Assembly: GCF_014334115.1 (NCBI RefSeq)
Contig: NZ_CP060494.1
Span: 744,001-808,000 of the forward strand
Direction: 5' to 3'
DNA: 64,000 nucleotides
DNA from: Sphingosinithalassobacter sp. CS137
Lineage (GTDB): Bacteria; Pseudomonadota; Alphaproteobacteria; Sphingomonadales; Sphingomonadaceae
In this document: positions 42,232 to 51,722 of the stretch, piece by piece
Numbering within the stretch: the stretch's first letter is position 1
Layout of the letters: each line of letters starts with the position of its first letter
Notes under the pieces: model-generated
Seen by the model: the letters and a program-made list of their open reading frames with translations, nothing else
The model's database searches: none
Told to the model about the DNA's origin: nothing
Made by a program: the position numbers and the translations under genes

Positions 42232-43566
42232 ATGGCAACGCGACTCCCCGAACCGCCCAAGGTGGGCATGGTGTCGCTCGGCTGTCCCAAGAATCTGGTC
42301 GACAGCGAGCGCATTCTCACCAAGCTGCGCTCCGAAGGCTATGGCCTGTCGGCCGACTATGCCGGCGCCGACGTCGTATTGGTGAACACCTGCGGCTTTC
42401 TCGACAGCGCGAAGGAAGAGAGCCTCGAGGCGATCGGCGAGGCAATCGCGGCGAACGGCCGCGTCATCGTCACCGGATGCATGGGCGACGAGGCGGCGAC
42501 GATCCGCGCGCGCTTCCCGAACGTGCTCGCGATCAGCGGCGCGCATCAATATGAGCAGGTGGTCGAAGCGGTGCACGAACACGCCCCGCCGATCCCCTCG
42601 CCCTTTGTCGATCTCGTCCCCGAAAGCGGACTCAAGCTCACGCCGCGCCACTACAGCTATCTGAAGATTTCGGAGGGCTGCAACCATCGCTGCGCCTTCT
42701 GCATCATCCCCGCGATCCGCGGCGACCTCGTCAGCCGCCGCCCCGACGCGATCCTGCGCGAGGCGGAAAAGCTCGTCGCGGCGGGGACCAAGGAACTGCT
42801 CGTCATCAGCCAAGACACTTCGGCCTATGGCGTCGACATCCGCAAGGAACCGCGGATGTGGAAGGGAGCCGAGGTCGTGCCCCATATGACCGATCTAGCG
42901 CGCGAGCTGGGCCGGATCGCGCCATGGGTGCGGCTCCACTATGTCTATCCCTACCCGCACGTCGATCAGGTCATTCCGCTGATGGCCGAGGGGCTGGTGC
43001 TCCCCTATCTCGACATCCCGTTCCAGCACGCCAGCCGCAACGTGCTGCGCGCGATGCGCCGCCCGGCCAACGAGGCGAAGGTGCTCGAGCGGCTGCGCGT
43101 GTGGCGCGACATCTGCCCCGACATCGCGATCCGATCGACCTTCGTCGTCGGTTTTCCCGGCGAGACCGAAGAGGATTTCGAATATCTGCTCGACTGGCTC
43201 GATGAAGCCCAGCTCGACCGCGTCGGCGCGTTCCGCTTCGAGCCGGTGGAAGGTGCGAGCGCCAACGCGCTCCCCGACCCCGTTCCCGAGGAAGTGAAGG
43301 AAGAACGCTACGCGCGCGTGATGGAAAAGACCGCGGCGATCAGCGCCGCCAAGCTCGCCGCCAAGGTCGGCCGCACGATTGAAGTGATCGTCGATGAAGT
43401 CGATGCCGAAGGGGGCGCCAATGCGCGCAGCCAGGCCGACGCGCCGGAGATCGACGGCCAGGTGTTCCTCCGCGACGCGGGTCATCTGGCGCAGGGCGAC
43501 ATCGTTCGCGTCGTCGTCGAAGATGCCGACGAACATGATCTCTACGGCGCCCCCGTCCACGCCTGA
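42232..43566 (+). CDS. rimO: Ribosomal protein S12 methylthiotransferase RimO
   Basis: 444 residues. UPF0004 domain cysteines at [24 protein letters not shown] and VTGCMGDE bind the second [4Fe-4S] cluster; the radical-SAM motif CNHRCAFC binds the first; a C-terminal TRAM domain follows. RimO methylthiolates an Asp of ribosomal protein S12. ATG 42232 gives [12 protein letters not shown]. Confidence 0.94.
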   Translation: MATRLPEPPKVGMVSLGCPKNLVDSERILTKLRSEGYGLSADYAGADVVLVNTCGFLDSAKEESLEAIGEAIAANGRVIVTGCMGDEAATIRARFPNVLAISGAHQYEQVVEAVHEHAPPIPSPFVDLVPESGLKLTPRHYSYLKISEGCNHRCAFCIIPAIRGDLVSRRPDAILREAEKLVAAGTKELLVISQDTSAYGVDIRKEPRMWKGAEVVPHMTDLARELGRIAPWVRLHYVYPYPHVDQVIPLMAEGLVLPYLDIPFQHASRNVLRAMRRPANEAKVLERLRVWRDICPDIAIRSTFVVGFPGETEEDFEYLLDWLDEAQLDRVGAFRFEPVEGASANALPDPVPEEVKEERYARVMEKTAAISAAKLAAKVGRTIEVIVDEVDAEGGANARSQADAPEIDGQVFLRDAGHLAQGDIVRVVVEDADEHDLYGAPVHA

Positions 43567-43578
43567 CGCCGGCGCCGG

Positions 43579-43597
43579 CTATTCCGACAAGGAATAG
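43579..43597. terminator. Hairpin after rimO
   Basis: CTATTCC (43579-43585) and GGAATAG (43591-43597), perfect 7-bp stem, 5-base loop, 12 bases after the rimO stop. No T-run. Confidence 0.4.
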
Positions 43598-43743
43598 GCG
43601 ATCACTTTTCGCCGACCGGCGTCTTCCTGAAGTCGTGCCCGCCGGTCCAGACGCGACTCTCTGCTCGAGCGGCTCCCGGGGAATTTCGCAGCGGCTGCAC
43701 ATGCAGGCTAGGCGGAGCGCCTTCCCGCCCCTAGATCACAGCC

Positions 43744-45138
43744 ATGCCTGATCTTTCGAACCTGCTGCAGCCCGATCGCGGCCAGTCCGCCCGCACCATC
43801 CACCTCGTCGACGCCAAGGGTTTCGACGCCTGGCTCTCCGCCCAGCCGCCGCGCGCGCGCGCCGCCGCCGAGGCGCAGAAGCTGAAGCCAACCGGCTATG
43901 CCAGCGCGATCCTGCCCGGCGACGGCGCCGAGGACTGGTCGGTGGTCACCGTGGTCGCCAACGTCGAGAAGCTCTCGCCCTGGTGCCTGGCGAAACTCGC
44001 CGAAACGCTGCCCGAAGGCAGCTACCGAGTCGAGGGCCGCGAGCCCGGCCCGGCGATGTACGGCTGGCTGACCGCGCAATATCGATTCGATCGCTATCGC
44101 AAGTCGGACAAGGCGAGCGGCCCGCGCGTGCTGCTGACCGGCGAGCCGGCGAAGATCGACGAGACGGTTCGCCTCGCCGAAGTCACCTTCAAGGTCCGCG
44201 ACTGGATCAATCTCGGCCCGAACGACCTTGGCCCCGCCGAGCTTGAGGCGGCTGCCGAGGAAATCGCGCAAGCTCATGGCGGTACGCTCACGGTGACCCG
44301 TGGCGACGAACTGGCACGCGGCTATCCGATGATCCACGCGGTCGGTAAGGCCGCCGGAAAGGGCCGCGACCCGCGCCTGATCGAGATCGAATGGGGCGAT
44401 CCCTCCCATCCGCGCATCGCGATTATCGGTAAGGGCGTGGTATTCGATTCGGGCGGGCTCGACATCAAGCCCGCCGCGGGCATGCGGCTGATGAAGAAGG
44501 ATATGGGCGGCGCGGCCCATGCGCTCGGCCTCGCCGAGCTGGTGATGTCGCGCAAGCTTCCGGTGCGGCTCCACATGCTCGTTCCGGCGGTCGAGAATTC
44601 GGTGTCGGGCGAGAGCTTCCGTCCGGGCGACGTGCTCCAGACCCGCAAGGGCCTCACGGTCGAGAATTCGAATACCGATGCCGAGGGCCGGCTGATCCTG
44701 GGCGACGCGATCACCAAGGCGGCGGAGAAGGACCCCGAGCTGATGCTCGACTTCGCGACGCTCACCGGCGCCGCGCGCGTCGCGCTGGGCGCCGATCTCA
44801 CCGGCCTGTTCGCCAACAGCGAGGGGCTGGCCGAGGAGCTGCTCGCCGCCGCCGATGCCGAAGCCGATCCCGCCTGGCGCCTTCCCTTGTGGGATCCCTA
44901 TGACGAGATGCTGAAATCGGACGTGGCCGACATGGTCAATGCGGCCGAGGGAACCCCGTTCGGCGGCGCGATCACTGCCGCGCTGTTCCTGCGCCGATTC
45001 GTCCCCGAAGGCGTGCAATGGGCGCATCACGACATCTTCTGCTGGCGCCAGTCGGCGAAGCCCGGTCGGCCGAAAGGTGCCGACGCAGTCAGCCTACGCG
45101 CCACCTGGAAGGTGCTGAAGGACCGCTACGGCGGCTGA
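43744..45138 (+). CDS. M17 leucyl aminopeptidase-family protein
   Basis: 464 residues, cytosolic two-zinc aminopeptidase. Catalytic C-terminal half has VFDSGGLDIKPAAGMRLMKK, DMGGAAHALGLAE and the family signature NTDAEGRLIL. The N-terminal domain is shorter than in E. coli PepA. Role: peptide turnover. The gene is followed after 31 bases by the strong hairpin 45171-45215. Confidence 0.88.
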   Translation: MPDLSNLLQPDRGQSARTIHLVDAKGFDAWLSAQPPRARAAAEAQKLKPTGYASAILPGDGAEDWSVVTVVANVEKLSPWCLAKLAETLPEGSYRVEGREPGPAMYGWLTAQYRFDRYRKSDKASGPRVLLTGEPAKIDETVRLAEVTFKVRDWINLGPNDLGPAELEAAAEEIAQAHGGTLTVTRGDELARGYPMIHAVGKAAGKGRDPRLIEIEWGDPSHPRIAIIGKGVVFDSGGLDIKPAAGMRLMKKDMGGAAHALGLAELVMSRKLPVRLHMLVPAVENSVSGESFRPGDVLQTRKGLTVENSNTDAEGRLILGDAITKAAEKDPELMLDFATLTGAARVALGADLTGLFANSEGLAEELLAAADAEADPAWRLPLWDPYDEMLKSDVADMVNAAEGTPFGGAITAALFLRRFVPEGVQWAHHDIFCWRQSAKPGRPKGADAVSLRATWKVLKDRYGG

Positions 45139-45170
45139 CGCCCCGGCATTCAGCGCCCGCTAAGCTCCAC

Positions 45171-45215
45171 TGCATCACGTTCCTCCCCGCAAAAAAGGGA
45201 GGAACGTGCGATGCA
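45171..45215 (+). promoter_or_regulatory. Long hairpin that encloses the ribosome site and start codon of the next gene
   Basis: A perfect 12-bp stem pairs 45176-45187 (CACGTTCCTCCC) with 45197-45208 (GGGAGGAACGTG); the loop is CGCAAAAAA. After a 2-base bulge the helix continues with TGCAT (45171-45175) pairing with ATGCA (45211-45215). Thus both GGGAGGA and the AUG of the 80-residue gene are in double-stranded RNA. It could be a pepA-side terminator (but there is no T-run) or a translational switch. Confidence 0.65.
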
Positions 45216-45453
45216 CTGGCTGTTTTCGTTCGGATTGAAGGCGGGCGCCGCCGCGATGGCGGTCGCGCTGATCGGTGTCGCCGTCTCGGGCCCGGGAGTC
45301 GCCCAGTCGATGCCGTCGCGCTTCGCTGCGGTGGGACTGGTCGCCGACGGAGTCATCCTGCTCGATCAGCAGCGCGGCGTGGTCTATCACTGCTCGACCA
45401 GCACCTCGAGCCGCCTCGTCCAGAACTGCCTCGCGACCAGTCGCGTGCCCTGA
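45211..45453 (+). CDS. Small exported protein behind a start-sequestering hairpin
   Basis: 80 residues. A hydrophobic N-terminal segment (LKAGAAAMAVALIGVAVSG) looks like a signal peptide or anchor, followed by about 45 mature residues with two Cys (VYHCSTS; VQNCLAT) that could form a disulfide. GGGAGGA lies 7 bases before ATG 45211, inside the 45171-45215 hairpin. The gene is convergent with tpiA, 4 bases from its stop. No family recognised. Confidence 0.65.
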   Translation: MHWLFSFGLKAGAAAMAVALIGVAVSGPGVAQSMPSRFAAVGLVADGVILLDQQRGVVYHCSTSTSSRLVQNCLATSRVP

Positions 45454-45457
45454 AGGC

Positions 45458-46207
45458 TCAGCGCGAGGACGCCGCCGCCGCTTCGAGGATCGGCACGAAC
45501 TTTTCGGCAGTCAGGCTCGCGCCGCCGATCAGTCCGCCGTCGACATTTTCCACCGCCAGGATCGCCGCCGCGTTCGCGCCGTTCAACGATCCGCCGTAGA
45601 GGATGCGGACGCCATCTGCCCGATCGCCGATCAGGTCGGTCAGCTTCCGGCGGATCGCCGCATGAATTGCCTCGATCTCCTCGGGTGTCGGCGTGCGGCC
45701 GGTGCCGATCGCCCAGCGCGGCTCATAGGCGAGCGTCAGCCAGCTGCCGTCGGCATCCTCGGGCAGCGACTCCTCGATCTGCGCCTGCACCACGCGCTCG
45801 GCACGGCAGGCGTCGCGCTCGGATTCGGTCTCGCCGACGCACAGGATCACGCCCAGCCCCTGCTTGTGCGCCGCCGCCGCCTTCGCCCAAATGGCATGGC
45901 CGGTCTCGTTCTGGTCGGCGCGGCGCTCCGAATGGCCGACGATCGCCAGCTTCGCGCCTGCCTCGACCAGCATCGCCGCCGAGACGCAGCCGGTATGCGC
46001 ACCCTTCTCCGCCTCGTGGACGTCCTGCGCGCCGATCGGCATCGCGCCCGCCGCATCGGCCGCCGAGGCGATGAGCGTGAAGGGTACGCACAGCGCGGCG
46101 TCGATCTGGGGCAGCTTCGCGGCGGCTTCCGCAATCGCTCGCACCTCGGCGAGCTGCGCCCGCGTCCCGTTCATCTTCCAGTTGCCCGCTACGAACTTGC
46201 GGCGCAT
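45458..46207 (-). CDS. tpiA: Triose-phosphate isomerase
   Basis: 249 residues. Catalytic Lys in GNWKMNGT, His in IVGHSERRAD and Glu in LAYEPRWAIGTG; phosphate loop VRILYGGSLNG and GGLIGGASL. Converts dihydroxyacetone phosphate and glyceraldehyde 3-phosphate. ATG 46207 has GGGAGGATCGGC before it and is preferred to a start 19 codons upstream. Divergent from ppiD. Confidence 0.95.
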   Translation of the reverse strand: MRRKFVAGNWKMNGTRAQLAEVRAIAEAAAKLPQIDAALCVPFTLIASAADAAGAMPIGAQDVHEAEKGAHTGCVSAAMLVEAGAKLAIVGHSERRADQNETGHAIWAKAAAAHKQGLGVILCVGETESERDACRAERVVQAQIEESLPEDADGSWLTLAYEPRWAIGTGRTPTPEEIEAIHAAIRRKLTDLIGDRADGVRILYGGSLNGANAAAILAVENVDGGLIGGASLTAEKFVPILEAAAASSR

Positions 46208-46327
46208 GCCGATCCTCCCTGTTTCGTGTCGCGTTGCCGATACCAGCCAAGGCGCGGCGCACAAGCTTGAAGGGTAACGGTCTCGGCCCTAAAGCGGTGC
46301 CGCACTTCCTCCAGCGAACGGCGTTCC

Positions 46328-48277
46328 ATGCTCAGTTTCATTCGCAACCTCACCAAATCGCGCGTCGGTCTGATCGCCGTGTTCGTCCTGCTCGGCGTGA
46401 TCGCGATCGCCTTCGCGGCGGGCGATATCACCGGCTCGCGCCCGGTCGGCGCGAGCAGCGGGGGGGAAGTGATCGCCCGGGTGGGCGATCGCGAGATCAC
46501 CGAACAGGAACTACGTGACCGCATCGACATCGCGATCGACAACATGCGCCGCCAGGGCCAGAGCTTCGACATGGAGACCTTTCTTGCCGGCGGCGGTCTC
46601 GATTATGCGCTCGAGCAGGTGATCGACAACGCCGTGCTCCAGGAGTTCGGCGAGCGCACCGGCATGCGCGTGAGCGACCGCATCGTCGACGGCATGATCG
46701 CGAGCAATCCGGCGTTTCAGGGCCCGACCGGCGGCTTCGACCAGCAGCTGTTCGAATCGGTGCTCAATCGCGAGCGCATCTCCGAACGCGCGCTGCGCCA
46801 GGATCTGCGGAACGCCCGGTTCGGCGACTGGCTGACCGATCCCACCATCGGCGCGCGTCAGATTCCGGCCGGAATGGTGCTGCCCTATGCCTCGCTGCTG
46901 CTCGAGCGGCGCGAAGGCGCGATCGGCTTCATCCCGACGCTGGCGATGAACCCCGGCGAAACGCCCACCGACGAGGAGCTGGCGCAATATTATCAGCGCA
47001 ACAGGGCGCAGTACACTGTGCCCGAGCGTCGCGTCGTGCGCTACGCGACGGTCGGGGTGGAGGATCTCGAGGGGCGCGCCGCGCCCACCGATGCCGAAAT
47101 CGCCCAGGCGTATCGCGGCGCGGGTGACCGTTTCGCCGCTCGCGAGACGCGCACGGTGCAGCAGGTCGTGGTCGGCGATCAGACTGCGGCGCAGCGGCTC
47201 GCGGAAGCGGTTCGCGGCGGCCAGTCGCTCGCCGCGGCGGCCAGCGCGGCCGGTTTCGAACCGCGCACCTTCGAGGATGTCGAGCGCGCGGCGCTTGCGG
47301 GCGAGACTTCCGATGCCGTTGCACAGGCCGCCTTCTCGGCGAGCGAGGGCAGCGTCGCCGGTCCGGTCCAGTCGCCGCTCGGCTGGCATGTCCTGCGGGT
47401 CGATTCGGTCGATCAGATCCCTGCCCGTACGCTCGCCCAGGCGCGCGACGAGCTGGTCGAGGAGCTTCGCGCGCGCAAGGTCGCGCAGCTGATGGCGGAC
47501 GTGCACGGCAGCATCGACGAAGGCATCGGCGAAGGCGGCACCTTCGACGAGCTGATCGCCGCCAATGACCTCGAGGCGCAGCGCACGCCGCCGCTGCTTC
47601 CCAGCGGCGTCAATCCCGACGCGCCCGATGCCGAGCCGAACGAGATGCTCCAGCCGATCCTGCGCGCCGCCTATCTCGCCGAAGTGGGCGACGAGCCGCA
47701 AATCGTGCCGATCTCGCCCGAGCAATTCGCACTCGTGTCGCTCGAGCGCGTCGTCCCACCGACGGCGCGGCCGCTCGACTCGATCCGCGAACGCGTCGTC
47801 CGCGATTACATGATCGACAAGGCACAGCAGCGCGCCCGCGAAGTCGCCCGTGACGTGGTGCAGGCGGTCAATCGCGGCTCGACGCTGCAGCAGGCGCTTG
47901 CCGCGGCCGGCGTGCGCGGCCTTCCCGCGCCGCAGCCGATCAACACGACTCGCGCCCAGCTCGCCACTGCCCAGGAACAGGTGCCGCCTCCGCTCCAGCT
48001 GATGTTCAGCATGAGCGAAGGACGCGCACGGCTTCTCGAAGCCGAGAACCGGCAGGGCTTCTACGTCGTCCATCTCGACGAGATCGAGGAAGCGGATGCG
48101 AGCGGCAACGAAGAGCTTCTTCGGCAGACCCGCGCCGGTATCGGCGGCGTGATCGGCCAGGAGCTCGCGCAGCAGTTCGTCGAAGCGCTGCGCGGCGAGC
48201 TTCGGGTCACGCGCGACGCGGAGGCGCTGCAGCGGCTGCGCGAGAGCCTCGCCTCGACCGGCACCGCCGGGCGCTGA
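46328..48277 (+). CDS. ppiD: Peptidyl-prolyl cis-trans isomerase, PpiD/SurA type
   Basis: 649 residues. One N-terminal membrane helix (VGLIAVFVLLGVIAIAFAAG, about 14-33) anchors a periplasmic chaperone: SurA_N-like helices (IDIAIDNMRRQGQSFDMETF), a parvulin rotamase domain (about 260-370; VQSPLGWHVLRVDSV), then a further helical part. Helps outer-membrane and periplasmic proteins fold. Directly followed by trpE (7 bases), an order seen often in the order Sphingomonadales. Confidence 0.88.
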   Translation: MLSFIRNLTKSRVGLIAVFVLLGVIAIAFAAGDITGSRPVGASSGGEVIARVGDREITEQELRDRIDIAIDNMRRQGQSFDMETFLAGGGLDYALEQVIDNAVLQEFGERTGMRVSDRIVDGMIASNPAFQGPTGGFDQQLFESVLNRERISERALRQDLRNARFGDWLTDPTIGARQIPAGMVLPYASLLLERREGAIGFIPTLAMNPGETPTDEELAQYYQRNRAQYTVPERRVVRYATVGVEDLEGRAAPTDAEIAQAYRGAGDRFAARETRTVQQVVVGDQTAAQRLAEAVRGGQSLAAAASAAGFEPRTFEDVERAALAGETSDAVAQAAFSASEGSVAGPVQSPLGWHVLRVDSVDQIPARTLAQARDELVEELRARKVAQLMADVHGSIDEGIGEGGTFDELIAANDLEAQRTPPLLPSGVNPDAPDAEPNEMLQPILRAAYLAEVGDEPQIVPISPEQFALVSLERVVPPTARPLDSIRERVVRDYMIDKAQQRAREVARDVVQAVNRGSTLQQALAAAGVRGLPAPQPINTTRAQLATAQEQVPPPLQLMFSMSEGRARLLEAENRQGFYVVHLDEIEEADASGNEELLRQTRAGIGGVIGQELAQQFVEALRGELRVTRDAEALQRLRESLASTGTAGR

Positions 48278-48284
48278 GCGTCCG

Positions 48285-49790
48285 GTGATCGAGGGAGCCA
48301 CGGCGGCGCGGGCCGCGCTCGAGGAGGGGCGACCGGCGCTGCTGTGGCGGCGGCTGGTCGCCGATACCGAAACGCCGGTTGCCGCCGCGCTCAAGCTGAT
48401 CGAGCCGGGCCGCGGCGATTTCCTGCTCGAGTCGGTCGAGGGCGGCTCGGTGCGCGGGCGGCACAGCCTGATCGGCATTGATCCCGATCTGGTCTTCCGC
48501 GCGGCGGGAAACCGTGCCGAGATCAACGCCGCCTGGGCGAGTCACCGCGATGCCTTCGCTGCCTGCGAAGAACCGGCGCTCGATGCGCTGCGGTCGCTCG
48601 TCGCGCGCTGCCGAATGGACGTACCGCCCCAGCTGCCGCGCGCACTCGCCTGTCTGGTCGGCTATTTCGGCTATGAGGCGGTCGGGCTGATCGAACGTCT
48701 GCCGCGGCCGCCGGCCAATCCGGTCGACGTGCCCGACATGATCTTCGTGCGCCCCACGGTGTTGCTGATCTTCGATCGTCTCGCCGATGCGCTGTTCGTC
48801 ATAGCACCGGTCTGGCCGCGCGAGGACACGGATCCGGCCACCGTGATCGAGACCGCCGCCGAGCGTATCGACGCCACGATCGCCCGGCTCGAGTCCACTC
48901 CACTTCCGCCGCGATCGCGCGCCGAGCCGACCGAACTGGCGCTCGAGCCACAGCTGCCGCCCGGCCGCTATGCCGAGATGGTCGCGCGGGCGAAGGACTA
49001 TATCGCCGCGGGCGACATCTTCCAGGTCGTGCTCGCTCAGCGCTTCACTGCGCCCTTCACGCTGCCGCCGTTCGAGCTGTATCGCGCGCTCCGCCGCGTG
49101 AATCCCTCGCCGTTTCTCTATCATCTCGATCTGCCCGGCTTCAGCCTTACCGGGTCGAGTCCCGAGATTCTCGTCCGCGCGCGCGACGGCGAAGTCACCA
49201 TCCGTCCGATCGCGGGCACCCGTCCGCGCGGCCGAACCGCCAGCGAGGACGAGGCGAACCGCAGCGCGCTGCTCGCCGATCCGAAGGAATGCGCCGAGCA
49301 TCTGATGCTGCTCGACCTCGGCCGAAACGATGTAGGCCGGGTGGCCGAAGCAGGATCGGTTTGCGTAACAGACCGGTTTACAGTCGAATTCTACAGCCAC
49401 GTCATGCACATCGTCTCGAACGTCGTGGGGCGGCTGCGCGGCGACGCGGATGCGCTGGATGCGCTGTTCGCCGGTTTCCCAGCCGGCACGGTCTCGGGTG
49501 CGCCCAAGGTGCGCGCGTGCGAGATCATCGCCGAACTCGAACCCGAGACCCGCGGCCCCTATGCGGGCGGCGTGGGCTATTTTTCGCCCGACGGATCGAT
49601 GGACAGCTGCATCGTCCTGCGCACCGCGCTGGTGAAGGACGGCGTGATGCACGTTCAGGCGGGCGCCGGCATCGTGGCGGACAGCGACGCCGCCTACGAG
49701 CAGCGCGAGTGCGAAGCGAAGGCCGGCGCGCTGCTCGCCGCCGCGCGCGAGGCGATCGCGCGCGCGGCCGAGCCGGGCTACGGCCAATAG
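48285..49790 (+). CDS. trpE: Anthranilate synthase component I
   Basis: 501 residues, chorismate-utilising enzyme. N-terminal regulatory part with SLIGIDP; catalytic core with FQVVLAQRF, VNPSPFLYHLDL, IRPIAGTRPRG, LMLLDLGRNDVGRVAE and the signature GTVSGAPKVRA. Uses ammonia from TrpG to make anthranilate. GTG 48285 is the start. trpG is 1.3 kb downstream, separated by two unrelated genes. Confidence 0.94.
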   Translation: MIEGATAARAALEEGRPALLWRRLVADTETPVAAALKLIEPGRGDFLLESVEGGSVRGRHSLIGIDPDLVFRAAGNRAEINAAWASHRDAFAACEEPALDALRSLVARCRMDVPPQLPRALACLVGYFGYEAVGLIERLPRPPANPVDVPDMIFVRPTVLLIFDRLADALFVIAPVWPREDTDPATVIETAAERIDATIARLESTPLPPRSRAEPTELALEPQLPPGRYAEMVARAKDYIAAGDIFQVVLAQRFTAPFTLPPFELYRALRRVNPSPFLYHLDLPGFSLTGSSPEILVRARDGEVTIRPIAGTRPRGRTASEDEANRSALLADPKECAEHLMLLDLGRNDVGRVAEAGSVCVTDRFTVEFYSHVMHIVSNVVGRLRGDADALDALFAGFPAGTVSGAPKVRACEIIAELEPETRGPYAGGVGYFSPDGSMDSCIVLRTALVKDGVMHVQAGAGIVADSDAAYEQRECEAKAGALLAAAREAIARAAEPGYGQ

Positions 49791-49836
49791 CGCACGGCTC
49801 CCGTGCGCGCTGGCCACGCCCGGCGGGTGGCTGCGA

Positions 49837-50238
49837 TCAGGGGACTCGGGACTGCCGCGCCTCCGCCTCCAGCCGCTCCTGTGCCCACTGCCGGATCTGC
49901 TCCTGCGTGCAACCGGTCTGTCCGCCCGTGCCGATCGGGGAGCAGCTGTTGGGCAGGCCCGCGCGATTGACTTCCTCGATCATTTCCACGCGCCGTACCC
50001 AGCTCGTGTTCGCCGGCCGCTCGCTCGGCTGTTCGCGGAACCGCTCGGGAATCCGGTAGGGCGATTCGCCTGCGCGCGTGCACACGACGATCTCGTCGGG
50101 GCTCGTCGCCGGAGGACAGCTCTCGTCGCCATAGAGCAACACACTGCGGATGCGGGTGGCGTCGGCGCCCGCATCCTGCGGCGCATCCTGCACGGGAAAA
50201 GCCGCGGCTGCGGCGGCGGCAAGCATCATCGTGATCAT
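49837..50238 (-). CDS. Hypothetical exported protein
   Basis: 133 residues from ATG 50238 (AGGAGAGACC precedes). Signal peptide about 1-15 (MITMMLAAAAAAAFP), then an acidic mature part with DEIVVCTRAGESPYRIP and three more Cys (ESCPP, NSCSP, TGCTQ). The mature segment DEIVVC...YRIPxRFR is typical of short sphingomonad secreted proteins of unknown function. Antisense to the trp direction. Confidence 0.65.
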   Translation of the reverse strand: MITMMLAAAAAAAFPVQDAPQDAGADATRIRSVLLYGDESCPPATSPDEIVVCTRAGESPYRIPERFREQPSERPANTSWVRRVEMIEEVNRAGLPNSCSPIGTGGQTGCTQEQIRQWAQERLEAEARQSRVP

Positions 50239-50351
50239 GGTCTCTCCTGTGCACCGGCGAGGCACGGCCCCGCGCTTCGCAATATCCCGTAGCCAACGAA
50301 TGCCCCTCCGCGAACGTTGCGCTGGACTGTGGCGGCGCTAGGGCAGACATC

Positions 50352-51119
50352 GTGTTGTCGTTGCGTATCCTTGCATTCCTCGCCGTGCTGGCGCTCGCAG
50401 CCTGCGGCGGACCTGGCCCCCAGTCGGCCGAACGCCTGGAACCGCCATGCCGTGAGGTCGCTTTCGAAGGCAATCACTTCACCGTGTGCCGGACGCAGCC
50501 GGGCAGGCACGACCTCCGCCTCGCCAGCCTCGATTCCGCCGGAGCGCCGCTGCGCGACTTCGATCGGCTGGAGACGCATCTCGGCGCCGACCGCACCCGT
50601 GTCGCCTTCGCGATGAACGCCGGCATGTACGATGCGCGCGGCCGGCCGATCGGACTCTATGTCGAGCGCGGCCGAGAAGCGAAGGCGCTCAATCGGAACC
50701 CCGGCCCCGGCAATTTCCACATGCTTCCCAACGGCGTCTTCTGGGGCAATCCCGACGGCTGGCACGTCACCCCCACCAGCGAATTCGCCGAGCGCGGTCC
50801 CGAGGATCTGTCGTTCGCCACGCAATCGGGCCCGATGCTGGTGATCGACGGGGCGCTCCATCCCGACTTCGCGCCGAACGGGCGCTCGCTGCGCATTCGC
50901 AACGGAGTCGGCGTCGACGCGAAGGGCAACGCGTGGTTCGCGATCAGCGGCGAACCGGTGTCCTTCGGCCGCTTCGCGCGCCTGTTCCGCGACCGGCTCG
51001 ATTGCCCGAACGCGCTCTATCTCGATGGCGCCGTCTCGCGGCTGTGGTATCCGGAGGGCCGCCGCCGCGATCCGGGCGTTCCGCTCGGCCCGATTGTCGT
51101 CGCGCTGCAAAGCCGGTAG
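50352..51119 (+). CDS. Phosphodiester glycosidase (NAGPA-domain) lipoprotein
   Basis: 255 residues. Lipobox LAAC (about residue 18) then a NAGPA/DUF2233 domain: VAFAMNAGMYDARGRPIGLY, FHMLPNGVFWG, ATQSGPMLVIDG, NALYLDGAVSRLWY. Family members cleave GlcNAc-1-phosphodiesters, as in the human uncovering enzyme; bacterial ones may act on polysaccharides. GTG 50352 or TTG 50355 starts. Only 9 bases before trpG, so it is transcribed into the trp genes. Confidence 0.8.
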   Translation: MLSLRILAFLAVLALAACGGPGPQSAERLEPPCREVAFEGNHFTVCRTQPGRHDLRLASLDSAGAPLRDFDRLETHLGADRTRVAFAMNAGMYDARGRPIGLYVERGREAKALNRNPGPGNFHMLPNGVFWGNPDGWHVTPTSEFAERGPEDLSFATQSGPMLVIDGALHPDFAPNGRSLRIRNGVGVDAKGNAWFAISGEPVSFGRFARLFRDRLDCPNALYLDGAVSRLWYPEGRRRDPGVPLGPIVVALQSR

Positions 51120-51128
51120 CGCAGCGCC

Positions 51129-51722
51129 ATGATCCTCGTTCTCGACAATTACGACAGCTTCACCTGGAACCTGGTCCATTATCTGATGGAGCTCGGCGCC
51201 GAGGTCCGGGTCGAGCGCAACGACGCCCTGACCGGCGCCGAGGCGCTGGCGACCGGCGCCGACGCTTTTCTCATCTCCCCCGGCCCTTGCACGCCCAATG
51301 AGGCGGGATCGAGCCTCGATCTCGTTGCCGCCTGTGCCGAGGCGCGCAAGCCGCTGCTGGGAGTGTGTCTCGGGCATCAGGCGATCGGCCAGCATTTCGG
51401 CGGCCGGGTCGTTCGCGGCGGGCTGATGCACGGCAAGACCTGCCCGGTCGAACATGACGGCACCGGCCTGTTCGACGGCCTGCCCTCGCCCTTCATCGCG
51501 ACTCGCTACCATTCGCTCATCGTCACCGACGTGCCCGAGGTACTGCGCGTCAACGCGACCGCCGACGATGCCTCGGTGATGGCTTTCGCCCATGCCGAGC
51601 TGCCGATCCACGGCGTCCAGTTCCACCCCGAGAGCATCGCCACCGAACATGGCCATGCCATGCTCGCCAATTTCCTGCGGATTGCCGGCATTCCGGTGCA
51701 GCAACCGGCGCTGGTCGCGTGA
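51129..51722 (+). CDS. trpG: Anthranilate synthase component II (glutamine amidotransferase)
   Basis: 197 residues, class I amidotransferase. Oxyanion strand [13 protein letters not shown], nucleophile elbow [10 protein letters not shown] (Cys), and [14 protein letters not shown] (His, Glu). Supplies ammonia to TrpE and may also serve folate synthesis (PabA). Its stop overlaps the trpD GTG. Confidence 0.93.
   Translation: MILVLDNYDSFTWNLVHYLMELGAEVRVERNDALTGAEALATGADAFLISPGPCTPNEAGSSLDLVAACAEARKPLLGVCLGHQAIGQHFGGRVVRGGLMHGKTCPVEHDGTGLFDGLPSPFIATRYHSLIVTDVPEVLRVNATADDASVMAFAHAELPIHGVQFHPESIATEHGHAMLANFLRIAGIPVQQPALVA

Noticed and set aside
46511..49817. Two long minus-strand frames
   Set aside because: Antisense of ppiD and trpE.
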